NCBI GenBank assembly: GCA_902563505.1 | Contig: CACEXK010000001.1 | Coordinates: 62,001-126,000 of the forward strand | From: an uncultured Alphaproteobacteria bacterium | GTDB taxonomy: Bacteria; Pseudomonadota; Alphaproteobacteria; Methylaequorales; Methylaequoraceae | Direction of reading: 5' to 3' | Length of the DNA stretch: 64,000 bases | Shown: positions 27,966 to 37,781 of the stretch, piece after piece | Layout of the letters: each line of letters begins with the position of its first letter | Numbering within the stretch: the stretch's first letter is position 1 | Notes under the pieces: model-generated | Told to the model about the DNA's origin: nothing | Databases searched by the model: none | What the model saw: only the letters and a program-made list of their open reading frames with translations | Made by a program: the position numbers and the translations under genes

Positions 27966-30900
27966 TCTCTATCAACGATTTTATAGAAAAATGGTGTTAT
28001 GAATAATGTCAATATGATTGAGAACACTATACCAGAAATCAATACTATTCCGATTGTTAATCTTGATTCATATCCAGCACCTGAGCCTATAACTAATGGA
28101 ATTATTCCTACAACAGTTGATAGCCCAGTCATTATAATAGGTCTAAACCTTTTTTTACAAGAAGCTAAGAGTGCATTATAAGAGTTTTCTCCTTTTTTCT
28201 TTAATTGTTTAGCAAATTCAATAATAAGAATTCCATTTTTTGCTGCGATTCCCATCAATATTATTATTCCGATCTGACTAAAGATATTTAATGAATTTTT
28301 AAATATTAGGATTGCTAACAAAGGAAAAGCTAATGTGAGTGGTACAGAGAGCATTACAATTAAAGGAAATCTAAAGCTTTCAAACTGAGCAGATAAAACT
28401 AAATATGCAAAAACAAGTGAAACAGAAAAAAGAAAGTAAAATTGTTTTGTCGATTTTTTATATTCCTTGCTTTGTCCTTTAAAGTCAATTTTAAAATTCC
28501 CAACCAATTTTTCACTTGAAATTCCCTCGAGATATTCAATTGCTTCTCCAAGAGAAAAACCTTTTTTTAGCCCTGCACTTAGTGTAATTGATCTCATTTT
28601 ATTATATCTGTTTAATTCCTTTGCTTCAGCAACTTCAAAAAAATTCAATAAGTTATCTAATCTTACAAAATTTCCTTGGTTGGTTTTTACTTCAAAATTT
28701 CCAATATTCTTTACATTTTCCCTATTTTCTTTTTTAGCCTGAACTATTACATAGTATTCTTCACCTTTTTCAATAAATGTATTAATCTTCCTTCCTGCAA
28801 GAAGAATTTCTAAGGTTCTTCCAATTTCAGCATTAGAAATTTCAAGATCGGATGTTTTGTTTTTATCAATACTAATTTTTAACTGAGGTCTATTTCTTTT
28901 ATAGTCAATTCTTGAAAACAAAAAATTTTCATTTTTTTCAATTTCATCTAATACTATTTGCATATTTTTAAAAATATTTGAATAAGTATCCCCAGAAATA
29001 ACATATTGAAGTTCTTGTCCAGATCTTCTTTGTCCCAGTCCTCGTGGGGGAAAGATTATTATTTTTGAGTCTGTAATTTCGGATGATATTTCTTTAAAAT
29101 CGCTAATTATTTCCCATATGTTTCTTCTTTCGTCCCAATGATTCAAAACAATTATACCAAGTCCATCACTGAAATTTTCGGTTCCAGAAAAACTTCGCGG
29201 AACTCTTAAAAGTATCCTTTTAGCTTCATTATTTTTATTAAATTCGAGTAATTCTTTCTCAAGCTTCAACATTTGTTCTACAGTATTTTCATATGTGCTT
29301 CCCTCTGGAGATTCCATGACCATAATGAAAACACCTCTATCTTCTCGGGGTGCAAGTTCTTTAGAAATCTTTTCATAAAGAATAATAATAAAAAAAATAA
29401 TTATGAAAATTATAAAAAAATTTAGTTTTTGTTTTTTTAATGATGTTTCTAATATTTTAATATATAAGTTTTCAAACTTGTTTATTTTTTTATTTTTTTT
29501 TTTTAAGTCTAGAATTCTTGAACAAAGCATTGGGGTTAATGTCAGTGAAATCAGAGTAGAAAAAATAACTGCACCAATTATAGTTGCTGCCAATTCCTCA
29601 AAAAGTTTAGCAGTATCTCCTTCTAAAAAAATAATTGGTGTAAAAATGCTAATTAATACAATTGATGTTGAAATAATTGCAAAAAATACTTCCTTAGAAC
29701 CTGCCAGAGCTGCTTCAAACCTTGACATACCTGATTCAATCTTTTTGTGTATATTTTCTAACATAACTATCGAATCATCAATTACTAATCCAGTACATAG
29801 AACAAGAGCAAGCAATGTAATTAAATTCAAAGAAAAACCTAAAAAATTTAAAAATATGAAGGTTGAAAGTATTGATATTGGTACTGTGATAAGAGGTATA
29901 AGAGTGCTTTTAAAATTTCTTAGAAAAAATAAAATTATAAAAGTAACTAATAACACTGCAAAACATAGTGTAAATATTACTTCATTTAATGCTTCAGATA
30001 CAAAAAGAGATGTATCATAACTTTGATATATCTTTATGTTTTCTGGCAGTTCTTTTTTAATTTTTTTAAATTCTTCTTTTACATTATTTGTTACCTCTAT
30101 CAGATTTGCGGAAGTTTGTTTTAGTATGCCCAAACCAATCATTTCTTCGGCATTACCTCTAAACAATTGTCTTGTTTCTTCTGGACCAATTTGAACTTTT
30201 GCTACATCACCTAATTTTACAAATGAAAAATCATCGCTTCGTTTTATCACTAAATTTTTAAAATCGTCTACAGTGGAATATCCACTTTCTAGTTTTATTG
30301 TAAAATCTCTGTATTTAGATTCCAGTCGTCCAGCAGGAATTTCAACATTCTCATTTAAAAGTTTTTTTTCGATATCTAAAACTGAGACTTCGTATTGAGA
30401 TAGTAATAAAGGATCAACCCAAATTCTTAATGATTTTTTTTTACCTCCAGAGACCCTAACTTTTGCAACACCTGGGATTACCGATAATCGATCAACTAGG
30501 TATCTCTCGGCATAATCTGTAAGTTCTAGTTGATTTATGTCATCAGATGTTAAATTAAGCCACATAATTGCACTGGTATCTGAATCGATTTTTGAAATTT
30601 CTGGAGGGTTTGAATCTTTTGGTAAGTTTTCTAATATTCTTGAAACTGCGTCCCTAACATCATTAGCTGCTTCATTGATATTTTTTTTTGCTATAAATTC
30701 TATTGTAACTTTTGATCTTCCATCCCTGCTGACTGATGAGATTGATTCTATTCCATCAATACCACTGATTTGACCTTCTATAATTTCAGTAATTTTTGTT
30801 TCTACAATTGTGGATGCTGCGCCTGGATAAATTGTATCGATACTTATTTCTGACCTTTCTACATCAGGAAATTGTCTCAATGGAAGTTTGCTAAGAGATA

Positions 30901-30979
30901 ACAACCCTAAAATTATTAAGAATCCAGATAATACTGAACAAAAAACTGGCTTTTTGATAAAAAAATTGGAAAAATTCAT
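27962..30979 (-). CDS. RND efflux pump inner-membrane subunit (AcrB/HAE1-like)
   Basis: A 1005-aa proton-driven exporter with 12 expected membrane helices and two large periplasmic loops. The N-terminus (FFIKKPVFCSVLSGFLIILG) is typical. TM4 carries the paired aspartates (LCTGLVIDDSIVMLEN) and TM10 the lysine (MGIAAKNGILIIEFAK) of the proton relay. It overlaps its adaptor gene by 4 bp. The outer-membrane channel could be the TolC-like protein encoded at 54988-56349. Substrate unknown. It closes a long minus-strand operon that starts with C1/sugar genes. Confidence 0.94.
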   Translation of the reverse strand: MNFSNFFIKKPVFCSVLSGFLIILGLLSLSKLPLRQFPDVERSEISIDTIYPGAASTIVETKITEIIEGQISGIDGIESISSVSRDGRSKVTIEFIAKKNINEAANDVRDAVSRILENLPKDSNPPEISKIDSDTSAIMWLNLTSDDINQLELTDYAERYLVDRLSVIPGVAKVRVSGGKKKSLRIWVDPLLLSQYEVSVLDIEKKLLNENVEIPAGRLESKYRDFTIKLESGYSTVDDFKNLVIKRSDDFSFVKLGDVAKVQIGPEETRQLFRGNAEEMIGLGILKQTSANLIEVTNNVKEEFKKIKKELPENIKIYQSYDTSLFVSEALNEVIFTLCFAVLLVTFIILFFLRNFKSTLIPLITVPISILSTFIFLNFLGFSLNLITLLALVLCTGLVIDDSIVMLENIHKKIESGMSRFEAALAGSKEVFFAIISTSIVLISIFTPIIFLEGDTAKLFEELAATIIGAVIFSTLISLTLTPMLCSRILDLKKKNKKINKFENLYIKILETSLKKQKLNFFIIFIIIFFIIILYEKISKELAPREDRGVFIMVMESPEGSTYENTVEQMLKLEKELLEFNKNNEAKRILLRVPRSFSGTENFSDGLGIIVLNHWDERRNIWEIISDFKEISSEITDSKIIIFPPRGLGQRRSGQELQYVISGDTYSNIFKNMQIVLDEIEKNENFLFSRIDYKRNRPQLKISIDKNKTSDLEISNAEIGRTLEILLAGRKINTFIEKGEEYYVIVQAKKENRENVKNIGNFEVKTNQGNFVRLDNLLNFFEVAEAKELNRYNKMRSITLSAGLKKGFSLGEAIEYLEGISSEKLVGNFKIDFKGQSKEYKKSTKQFYFLFSVSLVFAYLVLSAQFESFRFPLIVMLSVPLTLAFPLLAILIFKNSLNIFSQIGIIILMGIAAKNGILIIEFAKQLKKKGENSYNALLASCKKRFRPIIMTGLSTVVGIIPLVIGSGAGYESRLTIGIVLISGIVFSIILTLFITPFFYKIVDRD

Positions 30980-31974
30980 TTTATCTTTACTTTTGATCCC
31001 TTTTTAATTTTATTGATACCCTCAAAAACAATTGAATCATTTATATCTATTCCTTTTATGATTTCAACAAGGCCTTTTTCTCTTGAACCAATCTGGATTC
31101 TTTTTTTATCGATCTTATTTTCAGAAACTGTATAAACATATGAAATGTCATCCTCGTTAAAAACTGCTCCTTCTTTAACAAATATTGCATTTCTTTTAGC
31201 TAATGGAATGGTTAGATTGACCATCATACCAGGTTTTATTTGATTTTTGTGATTTTTAATTTTTCCTATTATTTTAAAAGTTCTTGTTCTTTTATCTATT
31301 AAAGGATCTATAACTGAAATTTTGCCACTAAGATTAAATTTTTTATCAAGATTTATTTCGACATTAAATTTTGATTCACTATTAATTTTAGAAATGTAGT
31401 TTTCTGAAACAAATGCTTGTATTCGTAACATTGAAATATCGTAAAGATTAGTTATAACATCTCCAGGTTGGAGTAATGCTCCTTCACTAAAATTTCTTAT
31501 ACTAGTATAACCGTCAAAAGGAGCTTTGATTTTCAAATCATCAATTTGTGCCTTAATCTCGTTGACTTTCGAGGTTAGTTTTTTTTTAATCATCAATCTA
31601 TTATCCAAGATAGATTGTGATATATTCCCCTTAATTGAGAGTTTTAGTGCCCTTTCATAATTTAAATTTGCTTCTTCAAGTTCAGCAATTGTTTGATTAA
31701 GGGTAGCCCCTTCTTCATCATCAACTAATTCAACTAGCAATTGTCCTTTTTTAACAAAGTTTCCCTCTTTGAATAGAATTTTTTTTATTTTTTCTGATAC
31801 GACACTTGTAATTTCAACACTTTCGTTAGCCATAACAGTTGCTGGGATTTTTATAGAACTTGATAATAATTCTTTTTTTGGTTTTTCAACACTTACATAA
31901 ATGATTGGTTCAGAGTATATGTAACTTGTATTTAGAAAAAAAAAAAAAAATAAACTAATAATTCGAAGACTCAT
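30976..31974 (-). CDS. RND efflux periplasmic adaptor (membrane fusion protein)
   Basis: A 332-aa adaptor joining the RND pump to an outer-membrane channel. It has an N-terminal signal peptide, a lipoyl-like half (KILFKEGNFVKKGQLLVEL), a helical hairpin (about residues 78-145), the second lipoyl half (KAPFDGYTSIRNFSEGALLQPGD) and a beta-barrel. The signal-peptide codons include an unbroken run of 15 T (A15 on the plus strand, 31936-31950). The start overlaps the end of rpe by 20 bp. Confidence 0.92.
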   Translation of the reverse strand: MSLRIISLFFFFFLNTSYIYSEPIIYVSVEKPKKELLSSSIKIPATVMANESVEITSVVSEKIKKILFKEGNFVKKGQLLVELVDDEEGATLNQTIAELEEANLNYERALKLSIKGNISQSILDNRLMIKKKLTSKVNEIKAQIDDLKIKAPFDGYTSIRNFSEGALLQPGDVITNLYDISMLRIQAFVSENYISKINSESKFNVEINLDKKFNLSGKISVIDPLIDKRTRTFKIIGKIKNHKNQIKPGMMVNLTIPLAKRNAIFVKEGAVFNEDDISYVYTVSENKIDKKRIQIGSREKGLVEIIKGIDINDSIVFEGINKIKKGSKVKIK

Positions 31975-32620
31975 TTGTTCTTAATACCTCTATTACCTTT
32001 TTATAGTCTTTATGTTTGAAAATTGTAGATCCTGAGACTAAAACATTAGCTCCAGCATCAATAACCATTTTTGCGGTTTTTTCATTAATTCCTCCATCAA
32101 CTTCGATATCAATTTTTCTGGATCCTACCATCTCTTTTATCTCTTTTATTTTATTTATTTGATCTAACATAAATTTTTGTCCACCAAAACCAGGTTCAAC
32201 GGTCATTACTAATATCAAATCAACTAAATCTAAGTATTTCTTAACCTCTTTAGAAGATGTGGCTGGTTTAATTGAAATGCCAGCTTTAATATTATGTTTT
32301 TTAATTAAATCTATACATTCAAATACATTTTCAGATATTTCATGATGAATAGTGATAATATCTGAACCAGCTTTGGCAAATTGAGGTATAAATTTTTTTA
32401 CTGGGTCAATCATTAGGTGAACATCAAATATTTTTTTTGTAAATCCTCTGATTGAATTTACTACATTAGGTCCAATTGTGATATTGGGTACAAAATGACC
32501 ATCCATTACATCAATATGAACATAGTCACATCCACAAGAATCTAGCTTTTCAATTTCCTCTCCTAAATTTGAAAAATTTGCAGATAAAATTGATGGGGCA
32601 ATCTTGACTACTTTATTCAT
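31955..32620 (-). CDS. rpe: Ribulose-phosphate 3-epimerase
   Basis: Interconverts ribulose-5-phosphate and xylulose-5-phosphate in the pentose phosphate and Calvin pathways. The 221-aa TIM barrel shows KIAPSILSANFSNLGEE, the metal-site HIDVMDGHFVPN, HLMIDP, MTVEPGFGGQKF and EVDGGINEKTA. It overlaps the class I aldolase gene upstream by 4 bp and the RND adaptor gene downstream by 20 bp. Confidence 0.96.
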   Translation of the reverse strand: MNKVVKIAPSILSANFSNLGEEIEKLDSCGCDYVHIDVMDGHFVPNITIGPNVVNSIRGFTKKIFDVHLMIDPVKKFIPQFAKAGSDIITIHHEISENVFECIDLIKKHNIKAGISIKPATSSKEVKKYLDLVDLILVMTVEPGFGGQKFMLDQINKIKEIKEMVGSRKIDIEVDGGINEKTAKMVIDAGANVLVSGSTIFKHKDYKKVIEVLRTNESSNY

Positions 32621-33660
32621 GGAGACAAATTTTCATCTTCAGACGAATATTTACCAATTGTAGCATTTGAATTATGTTTACTTCTAACAAAAAGAGCATT
32701 CTGGGAATCAATTATATTTTTTTCTTGACCCATCCAAGAACTTAATGCGGGTTTTTGAAGAGCTCTTCCATAAGAAAAGCTCAGATTCCAGGGTAATTCA
32801 TTATAATTTTTATTCATTTCATTCAGATGCTGCGTAGCTAATTCATTACTTTGACCACCAGAGAGAAACACAATTCCAGGTACTTCATTTGGAACATTTT
32901 CTTTCAGGCAATCAACAGTCATTTTTGCAACATCTTTTATTGATGCTTGTGTATCTGAATCTTTTCCGGATATAACCATGTTAGGTTTCAATAATATCCC
33001 TCCCAAGAATACTTTATGAAAGTCTAATTGGTTAAAAACCTTTTTTAAAGTTTTTGCTGTTACCTCATAGCAATCTTCAATTGAGTGTTTTCCATCCATA
33101 ATAACTTCTGGCTCAACAATGGGTACCATATCATTTTCCTGAACAATTCTTGCATATCTCCCTAATACAAAGGCATTAGACTCAATGCAATGTTCGGATG
33201 GAAGATTGTTTTTAGTGTGAATGTCAATTATAGCTCTCCACTTAGTAAAAACCGCACCTAATGCTTTATATTCTTGAAGCCGTTTGGAGAGACCGTCTAA
33301 TCCCTCTGTAATTTTTTCACTAGATTCATTTGTAATAGGAATTGCTCCTGCGTCAACTTTAATACCAGGAGCTATTTTTTTTTTTTCTAGATAAACAGGA
33401 AATGGAATACCTTCAGATGTTGATTGTTTGATCGTTTCATCATACAAAATTATCCCACTAATAAAACCATTTAAATTTTTTGTTTTAAATAGTAATTCTC
33501 TATATTTCCTTCTATTTTCAAAATTTGATTCAACATTAATTAAGTCAAATCTCTTTTTTATAGTATTCGTACTCTCATCAGCTGCAAGTATACCTTTTGG
33601 TGGAGATGATAATTCAATTGAAATTTGATTTAGTTTTTTTTCATTCATAAAATTCTTCAC
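32617..33660 (-). CDS. Class I fructose-bisphosphate aldolase
   Basis: A 347-aa aldolase of the eukaryote-like class I type, forming a Schiff base rather than using zinc. Features: KGILAADESTNTIKKRF, GAVFTKWRAII, VEPEVIMDGKHSIEDC, the Schiff-base lysine in GGILLKPNMV, and GIVFLSGGQS. It cleaves or makes fructose-1,6-bisphosphate in glycolysis, gluconeogenesis or Calvin-type cycles. It is coupled by 4-bp overlaps to pgk and rpe. Confidence 0.95.
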   Translation of the reverse strand: MKNFMNEKKLNQISIELSSPPKGILAADESTNTIKKRFDLINVESNFENRRKYRELLFKTKNLNGFISGIILYDETIKQSTSEGIPFPVYLEKKKIAPGIKVDAGAIPITNESSEKITEGLDGLSKRLQEYKALGAVFTKWRAIIDIHTKNNLPSEHCIESNAFVLGRYARIVQENDMVPIVEPEVIMDGKHSIEDCYEVTAKTLKKVFNQLDFHKVFLGGILLKPNMVISGKDSDTQASIKDVAKMTVDCLKENVPNEVPGIVFLSGGQSNELATQHLNEMNKNYNELPWNLSFSYGRALQKPALSSWMGQEKNIIDSQNALFVRSKHNSNATIGKYSSEDENLSP

Positions 33661-34850
33661 TCATTTAGGCTATCTAAACCGGGGAGACCACCTCCTTCAA
33701 TAAATTCAAGGAATGCTCCACCACCAGTGGATATAAAAGAAAAAAAGTTAAAAGCATCACATTGTTTTAACACTGATATAGTATCACCTCCACCTGCGAC
33801 AGAAAAGAAATTTTTATTATTATTATCTTTAACTGCCTTTGCAACGAAGGAAGTGCCTTCATCAAAAGGTTTCTCCTCATATAAACCTAATGGACCGTTC
33901 CACAACAATTTGTCAGCTTCAACAATGATGTTGTAAAAAGACATTCGAGTTTGAGGTCCAATATCAAGTATTTTTTCATTCTTAGAAATCTCATCTATTT
34001 TTTTAACTTCAGGCTTTAGTTTTTTTTTATCAATAACAATTGCATCCAATGGTAAATGAAGTTTTTTTTGTGAGAACTGATCTAAAATTTCCTTTGCTTT
34101 TTTAAGCATTGATTTTTCATATAATGATCGGCCAATTTCTATTCCCGAAACCTTAAGAAATGTATTTGCCATTGCTCCTCCAATAATCACTTTACCAAAT
34201 TTTTGTAAATAGAATTCTATTATCTTCAGTTTTGTTGATATTTTTGCTCCTCCAAACAATGCAACGCTAGAGGATAGGTTGTTTGATGTAATTAAGTTTT
34301 TAAGATTAAAAATTTCATTTTCTAGAAGCATGCCTGGGAATGAGGGAAGATGTTTAGGTATTCCAACGATTGATGAATGAGATCTGTGTGAAACAGAAAA
34401 ACATTCATTCACATAAATATCCCCTAGTGATGCAAGTTTTTTTGAAAACGAATCATCATTTTTTTCTTCCTCTGGATAAAAACGTAGGTTTTCTAATAAT
34501 ATGATATCATTTTTTTCAAATATTTTATCTATTTTATCTATTTTGATATTCTTTATGGCTTCATCATAAAAAAATATTTCTTTCTCTAAAACCTTATTTA
34601 TCTCACTGGAAACATTTTTTAATGAAAGTTCATTTTTTATTTCACCTTTTGGTCTTCCGAAATGTGATATAAGTAAAATCTTAGCTTTGTTCTTTAGCAG
34701 AAATTCAATTGTTGGTTTGATTTTTTCTAATCTTGTCAGGTCAGTAAATTCTTGGTTATGAATTGGAAGATTTAAATCAACTCTTACAATAACTCTTTTC
34801 TTAAAAATAAAATTGTTGAGGTCAGAAAATTTTTTTTTCAATGTAATCAT
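33657..34850 (-). CDS. pgk: Phosphoglycerate kinase
   Basis: Interconverts 1,3-bisphosphoglycerate and 3-phosphoglycerate. The 397-aa enzyme has the N-lobe RVIVRVDLNLPI, SHFGRPKG, LLENLRFYPEEEKND and FSVSHRSHSS, and the nucleotide lobe GGAKISTKLKII, WNGPLGLYEEKPFDEGT and GGGDTISVL, ending GGGAFLEFIEGGGLPGL. It lies between tkt and the aldolase with 4-bp overlaps on both sides. The gapdh gene that often sits between tkt and pgk is absent here. Confidence 0.97.
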   Translation of the reverse strand: MITLKKKFSDLNNFIFKKRVIVRVDLNLPIHNQEFTDLTRLEKIKPTIEFLLKNKAKILLISHFGRPKGEIKNELSLKNVSSEINKVLEKEIFFYDEAIKNIKIDKIDKIFEKNDIILLENLRFYPEEEKNDDSFSKKLASLGDIYVNECFSVSHRSHSSIVGIPKHLPSFPGMLLENEIFNLKNLITSNNLSSSVALFGGAKISTKLKIIEFYLQKFGKVIIGGAMANTFLKVSGIEIGRSLYEKSMLKKAKEILDQFSQKKLHLPLDAIVIDKKKLKPEVKKIDEISKNEKILDIGPQTRMSFYNIIVEADKLLWNGPLGLYEEKPFDEGTSFVAKAVKDNNNKNFFSVAGGGDTISVLKQCDAFNFFSFISTGGGAFLEFIEGGGLPGLDSLNE

Positions 34851-36814
34851 TTAAAGTATTTCCTTTTAATTTTTTGACTTATTTGATTTGGATCAAACCC
34901 AAAAAATTTGAATAAATCATTACCTTTCCCTGATTCCCCAAAACTATTAATTGAGAAAATTATATCATTTTTTCTTAAAAATTTATACCAACTTAAACTT
35001 GATGCTGCTTCAATTATAATTCTTGGTTTTTCTCCAAGAGTTTTATTAATATAATTTTTGTTTTGCTGATTAAATAATTCTATTGATGGCATTGAAACCA
35101 AATTTGAATGAATTTTATCTTTTGAGAGAATCTTTTGAACTTTTGAAGCAACAGAAACTTCAGATCCACTAGCTATGAATGTAATTTTTGAATTTTTATG
35201 ATTATTAATAAAATACCCACCTTTAGATGAAAGGTTATTTGTTACTTTTTTTCTTAATAATGGAAGATTCTGTCTAGATAGAATAATGGCTGATGGTGTT
35301 TTTTTACTATTGATTGCTATTTCCCAAGCTTCAAAAGTTTCTACTGCATCACATGGTCTTAGTACAAAAAGATTTGGAATTGCTCTTAAACCTGCTAAGT
35401 GCTCTATTGGTTGATGGGTTGGTCCATCTTCACCTAAGCCAATTGAATCGTGAGTTAATACATAAATCACCCTTTTTTTCATCATTGCAGAAAGCCTTAT
35501 TGAATTTTTGCAATAATCTGAAAATACTAGAAATGTTCCACCATATGGGATGAAACCACCATGAACTGCTATTCCATTCATGGCTGCAGCCATAAGATGT
35601 TCCCTCACGCCGTAGTGGATATAATTAAAGATTTTTGAATTTGATTTTGAAAATTTAGTTTTAGTTAGATTGGAACCTGTTAGATCTGCCGATCCCCCCA
35701 AAAAGTTTTTTATAGAATTGGATAAATATTCAATTGTTTTTTGTGAAGATTTTCTTGTTGCTTCCATATTATTTGTTCTAACAATTTTATCAAGATAATC
35801 AGATGTTGATTTTGTTCTTTTAAAACTTTTTTCTTTGAATTGATTTACTAGATTTTTGTAATTAGTGGTTTTTGAATACTTTTTTTGCCAATTTTCTCTG
35901 ACTATTTTCCCTTTAACTCCAATTTTCTCCCATTTTTTTTTTATTAAAGTTGGTATTTCAAATTTCTTAAATTTCCAATTTAATTTTTCTTTTGTTAATT
36001 TAGATTCTTCTTCACCTAAAGGTGATCCATGTGAGGATTCTTTACCAGATTTATTTGGTGATCCAAAACCTATTTTTGTTTTGCAAATAATTAATGTTGG
36101 TTTATTTGATTTCAGAGATTGTAAAATACCTTTTTCTATACTTTGATAATTATGTCCATCAACATTAATTGTATTCCAATTACTTGCTTCAAATCTTTGT
36201 TTCTGATCATCTGAACAGGTTAAATTTGTTGGGCCATCAATTGAAATTTCATTGTCATCATAAAGCGCCACCAGTTTATTTAACTTTAAATGACCAGCAA
36301 TTGAAATTGCTTCCTGAGAAATTCCTTCCATTAAACATCCATCTCCTACTACAACCCATGTCTTGTGATTAATGATGTTTCCGTATTTTGCATTAAGAAT
36401 TTTTTCGGCAATTGCCATCCCAACAGCATTTGCAAGGCCTTGTCCTAATGGACCTGTTGTCGTTTCAATGCTTTTAAGTAATCCATATTCTGGATGACCA
36501 GCAGTTTTACTTCCAAGTTGTCTAAATTTTTTTATTTGATTTATAGTGCAGTCTTTGTATCCCACTAAATAAGAAATAGCATAAAGTAACATGGAGCCAT
36601 GACCTGCAGACAAAACAAATCTATCTCTATCAATCCAATTAGGGTTACCTGGATCAAATTTAATGAACTTTGAAAAAAGAACACTGGCTACATCTGCCAT
36701 TCCCAAAGGCATTCCAGGATGACCTGATTCTGCTTTCTCAACTGCATCAATAGTTAATGCTCTAATAGCATTAGCCATTTGCTCAAAATCATTAACTTCA
36801 ATCTTTTTCAGCAT
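34847..36814 (-). CDS. tkt: Transketolase
   Basis: Thiamine diphosphate enzyme that moves two-carbon units between sugar phosphates. The 655-aa protein has SGHPGMPLGMADVA, LSAGHGSMLLYA, TTTGPLGQGLANAVGMAIAE, the ThDP/Mg motif GDGCLMEGISQEA...YDDNEIS, the transketolase motif GEDGPTHQPIEHLAGLR, and a C-terminal SGSEVSVA region. It begins 1 bp after the YVTN propeller gene ends and overlaps pgk by 4 bp, so the sugar-phosphate genes share one transcript. Confidence 0.97.
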   Translation of the reverse strand: MLKKIEVNDFEQMANAIRALTIDAVEKAESGHPGMPLGMADVASVLFSKFIKFDPGNPNWIDRDRFVLSAGHGSMLLYAISYLVGYKDCTINQIKKFRQLGSKTAGHPEYGLLKSIETTTGPLGQGLANAVGMAIAEKILNAKYGNIINHKTWVVVGDGCLMEGISQEAISIAGHLKLNKLVALYDDNEISIDGPTNLTCSDDQKQRFEASNWNTINVDGHNYQSIEKGILQSLKSNKPTLIICKTKIGFGSPNKSGKESSHGSPLGEEESKLTKEKLNWKFKKFEIPTLIKKKWEKIGVKGKIVRENWQKKYSKTTNYKNLVNQFKEKSFKRTKSTSDYLDKIVRTNNMEATRKSSQKTIEYLSNSIKNFLGGSADLTGSNLTKTKFSKSNSKIFNYIHYGVREHLMAAAMNGIAVHGGFIPYGGTFLVFSDYCKNSIRLSAMMKKRVIYVLTHDSIGLGEDGPTHQPIEHLAGLRAIPNLFVLRPCDAVETFEAWEIAINSKKTPSAIILSRQNLPLLRKKVTNNLSSKGGYFINNHKNSKITFIASGSEVSVASKVQKILSKDKIHSNLVSMPSIELFNQQNKNYINKTLGEKPRIIIEAASSLSWYKFLRKNDIIFSINSFGESGKGNDLFKFFGFDPNQISQKIKRKYFK

Positions 36815-36815
36815 A

Positions 36816-37781
36816 TCATTCTAAAATAAATTTACCAAAAGATCTTGGCCCACCGGAAACTCCAATTTCTTGAATAAATTTATTACTATTTAAATCTAAT
36901 AAAATAATATTATCATCAAACCAACAAGCAACAATTATTAAATTTTCATCATAGCTTATATCGATACCTTCTGGGTACTCACAAATGTTGTCTAAGGTTC
37001 TAATTTTTTTTCTTTTTTTGAGATCTATAACAGAAATACTGTTATCTCTTTGATTTGACACATATAAAATTTTTTTTTTTCTTTCATAGGCAACTTGATA
37101 GGGCCATTTTCCAACCAAAATATGATCTAAGACTTCTCGTGATTTTTTACTTAAAAGTGATATTGAACTTGATTGAACATTGGTTACAAATATTTCATCA
37201 ATAGATTCGTCTGAAAATATACCATAAGGAGCTTTTTGAACCTTTACTGTTTTAATCACATTAAATTCAATTAAGTCTATTATAGAAACACTATTATCGT
37301 CTCTATTTGCAACGAATGCTATTTTTTGTTTTTCATCTACATAGATTCCAGCGGGTGATTTGCCAACAGGTATTGTTTTTATGACTTTTTTTAGATTAGT
37401 ATCAATTATTGATATTTCATTGTCATACCAATTAGTTACAAGAAGTGAATCATTGCTTTTTGAAAAATATAAGCTCATCGGACTTTTTCCTCCAGGAATA
37501 AATTCATGAAATTGGTCATTAATATTTATTTTCGAAATATTATTACTACCAGGGTTAGATACAAAAATAACCATTTTTTGCTTATCTATAAAGATTCCAG
37601 CAGGATTTTTCCCAAGATCGATTTCACCAACCTTTTTTTTTATATTTAAATCAATTATATCTAGTTTGTTAGATTCTTGATTGGTTATATATGCTTTGGC
37701 ATTTTCTTTTTTTTTTAAAAAAAAAAAAAATAAAAACAATACAGCTAGAAAAATAATAAGGAAGTTAGTCTTTCTCAGCAA
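36816..37781 (-). CDS. YVTN-type beta-propeller protein, membrane-anchored
   Basis: A 321-aa protein with one N-terminal hydrophobic segment (residues 8-23), then about seven repeats of 40-43 residues of the type IxVGKSPxGIYVDExxxxxFVxNxxDNSVSIID. This is a seven-bladed propeller facing the periplasm. Such YVTN proteins are common beside PQQ-dependent alcohol oxidation genes in methylotrophs, but no enzyme role is known to me. Poly-T runs of 10 and 14 interrupted by K codons lie in the anchor region (plus strand 37707-37730). It overlaps the SRPBCC gene by 17 bp. Confidence 0.82.
   Translation of the reverse strand: MLRKTNFLIIFLAVLFLFFFFLKKKENAKAYITNQESNKLDIIDLNIKKKVGEIDLGKNPAGIFIDKQKMVIFVSNPGSNNISKININDQFHEFIPGGKSPMSLYFSKSNDSLLVTNWYDNEISIIDTNLKKVIKTIPVGKSPAGIYVDEKQKIAFVANRDDNSVSIIDLIEFNVIKTVKVQKAPYGIFSDESIDEIFVTNVQSSSISLLSKKSREVLDHILVGKWPYQVAYERKKKILYVSNQRDNSISVIDLKKRKKIRTLDNICEYPEGIDISYDENLIIVACWFDDNIILLDLNSNKFIQEIGVSGGPRSFGKFILE

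Noticed and set aside
29403-30020. 205-aa plus-strand frame
   Set aside because: It is fully antisense to the well-conserved RND pump gene and shows no domain.
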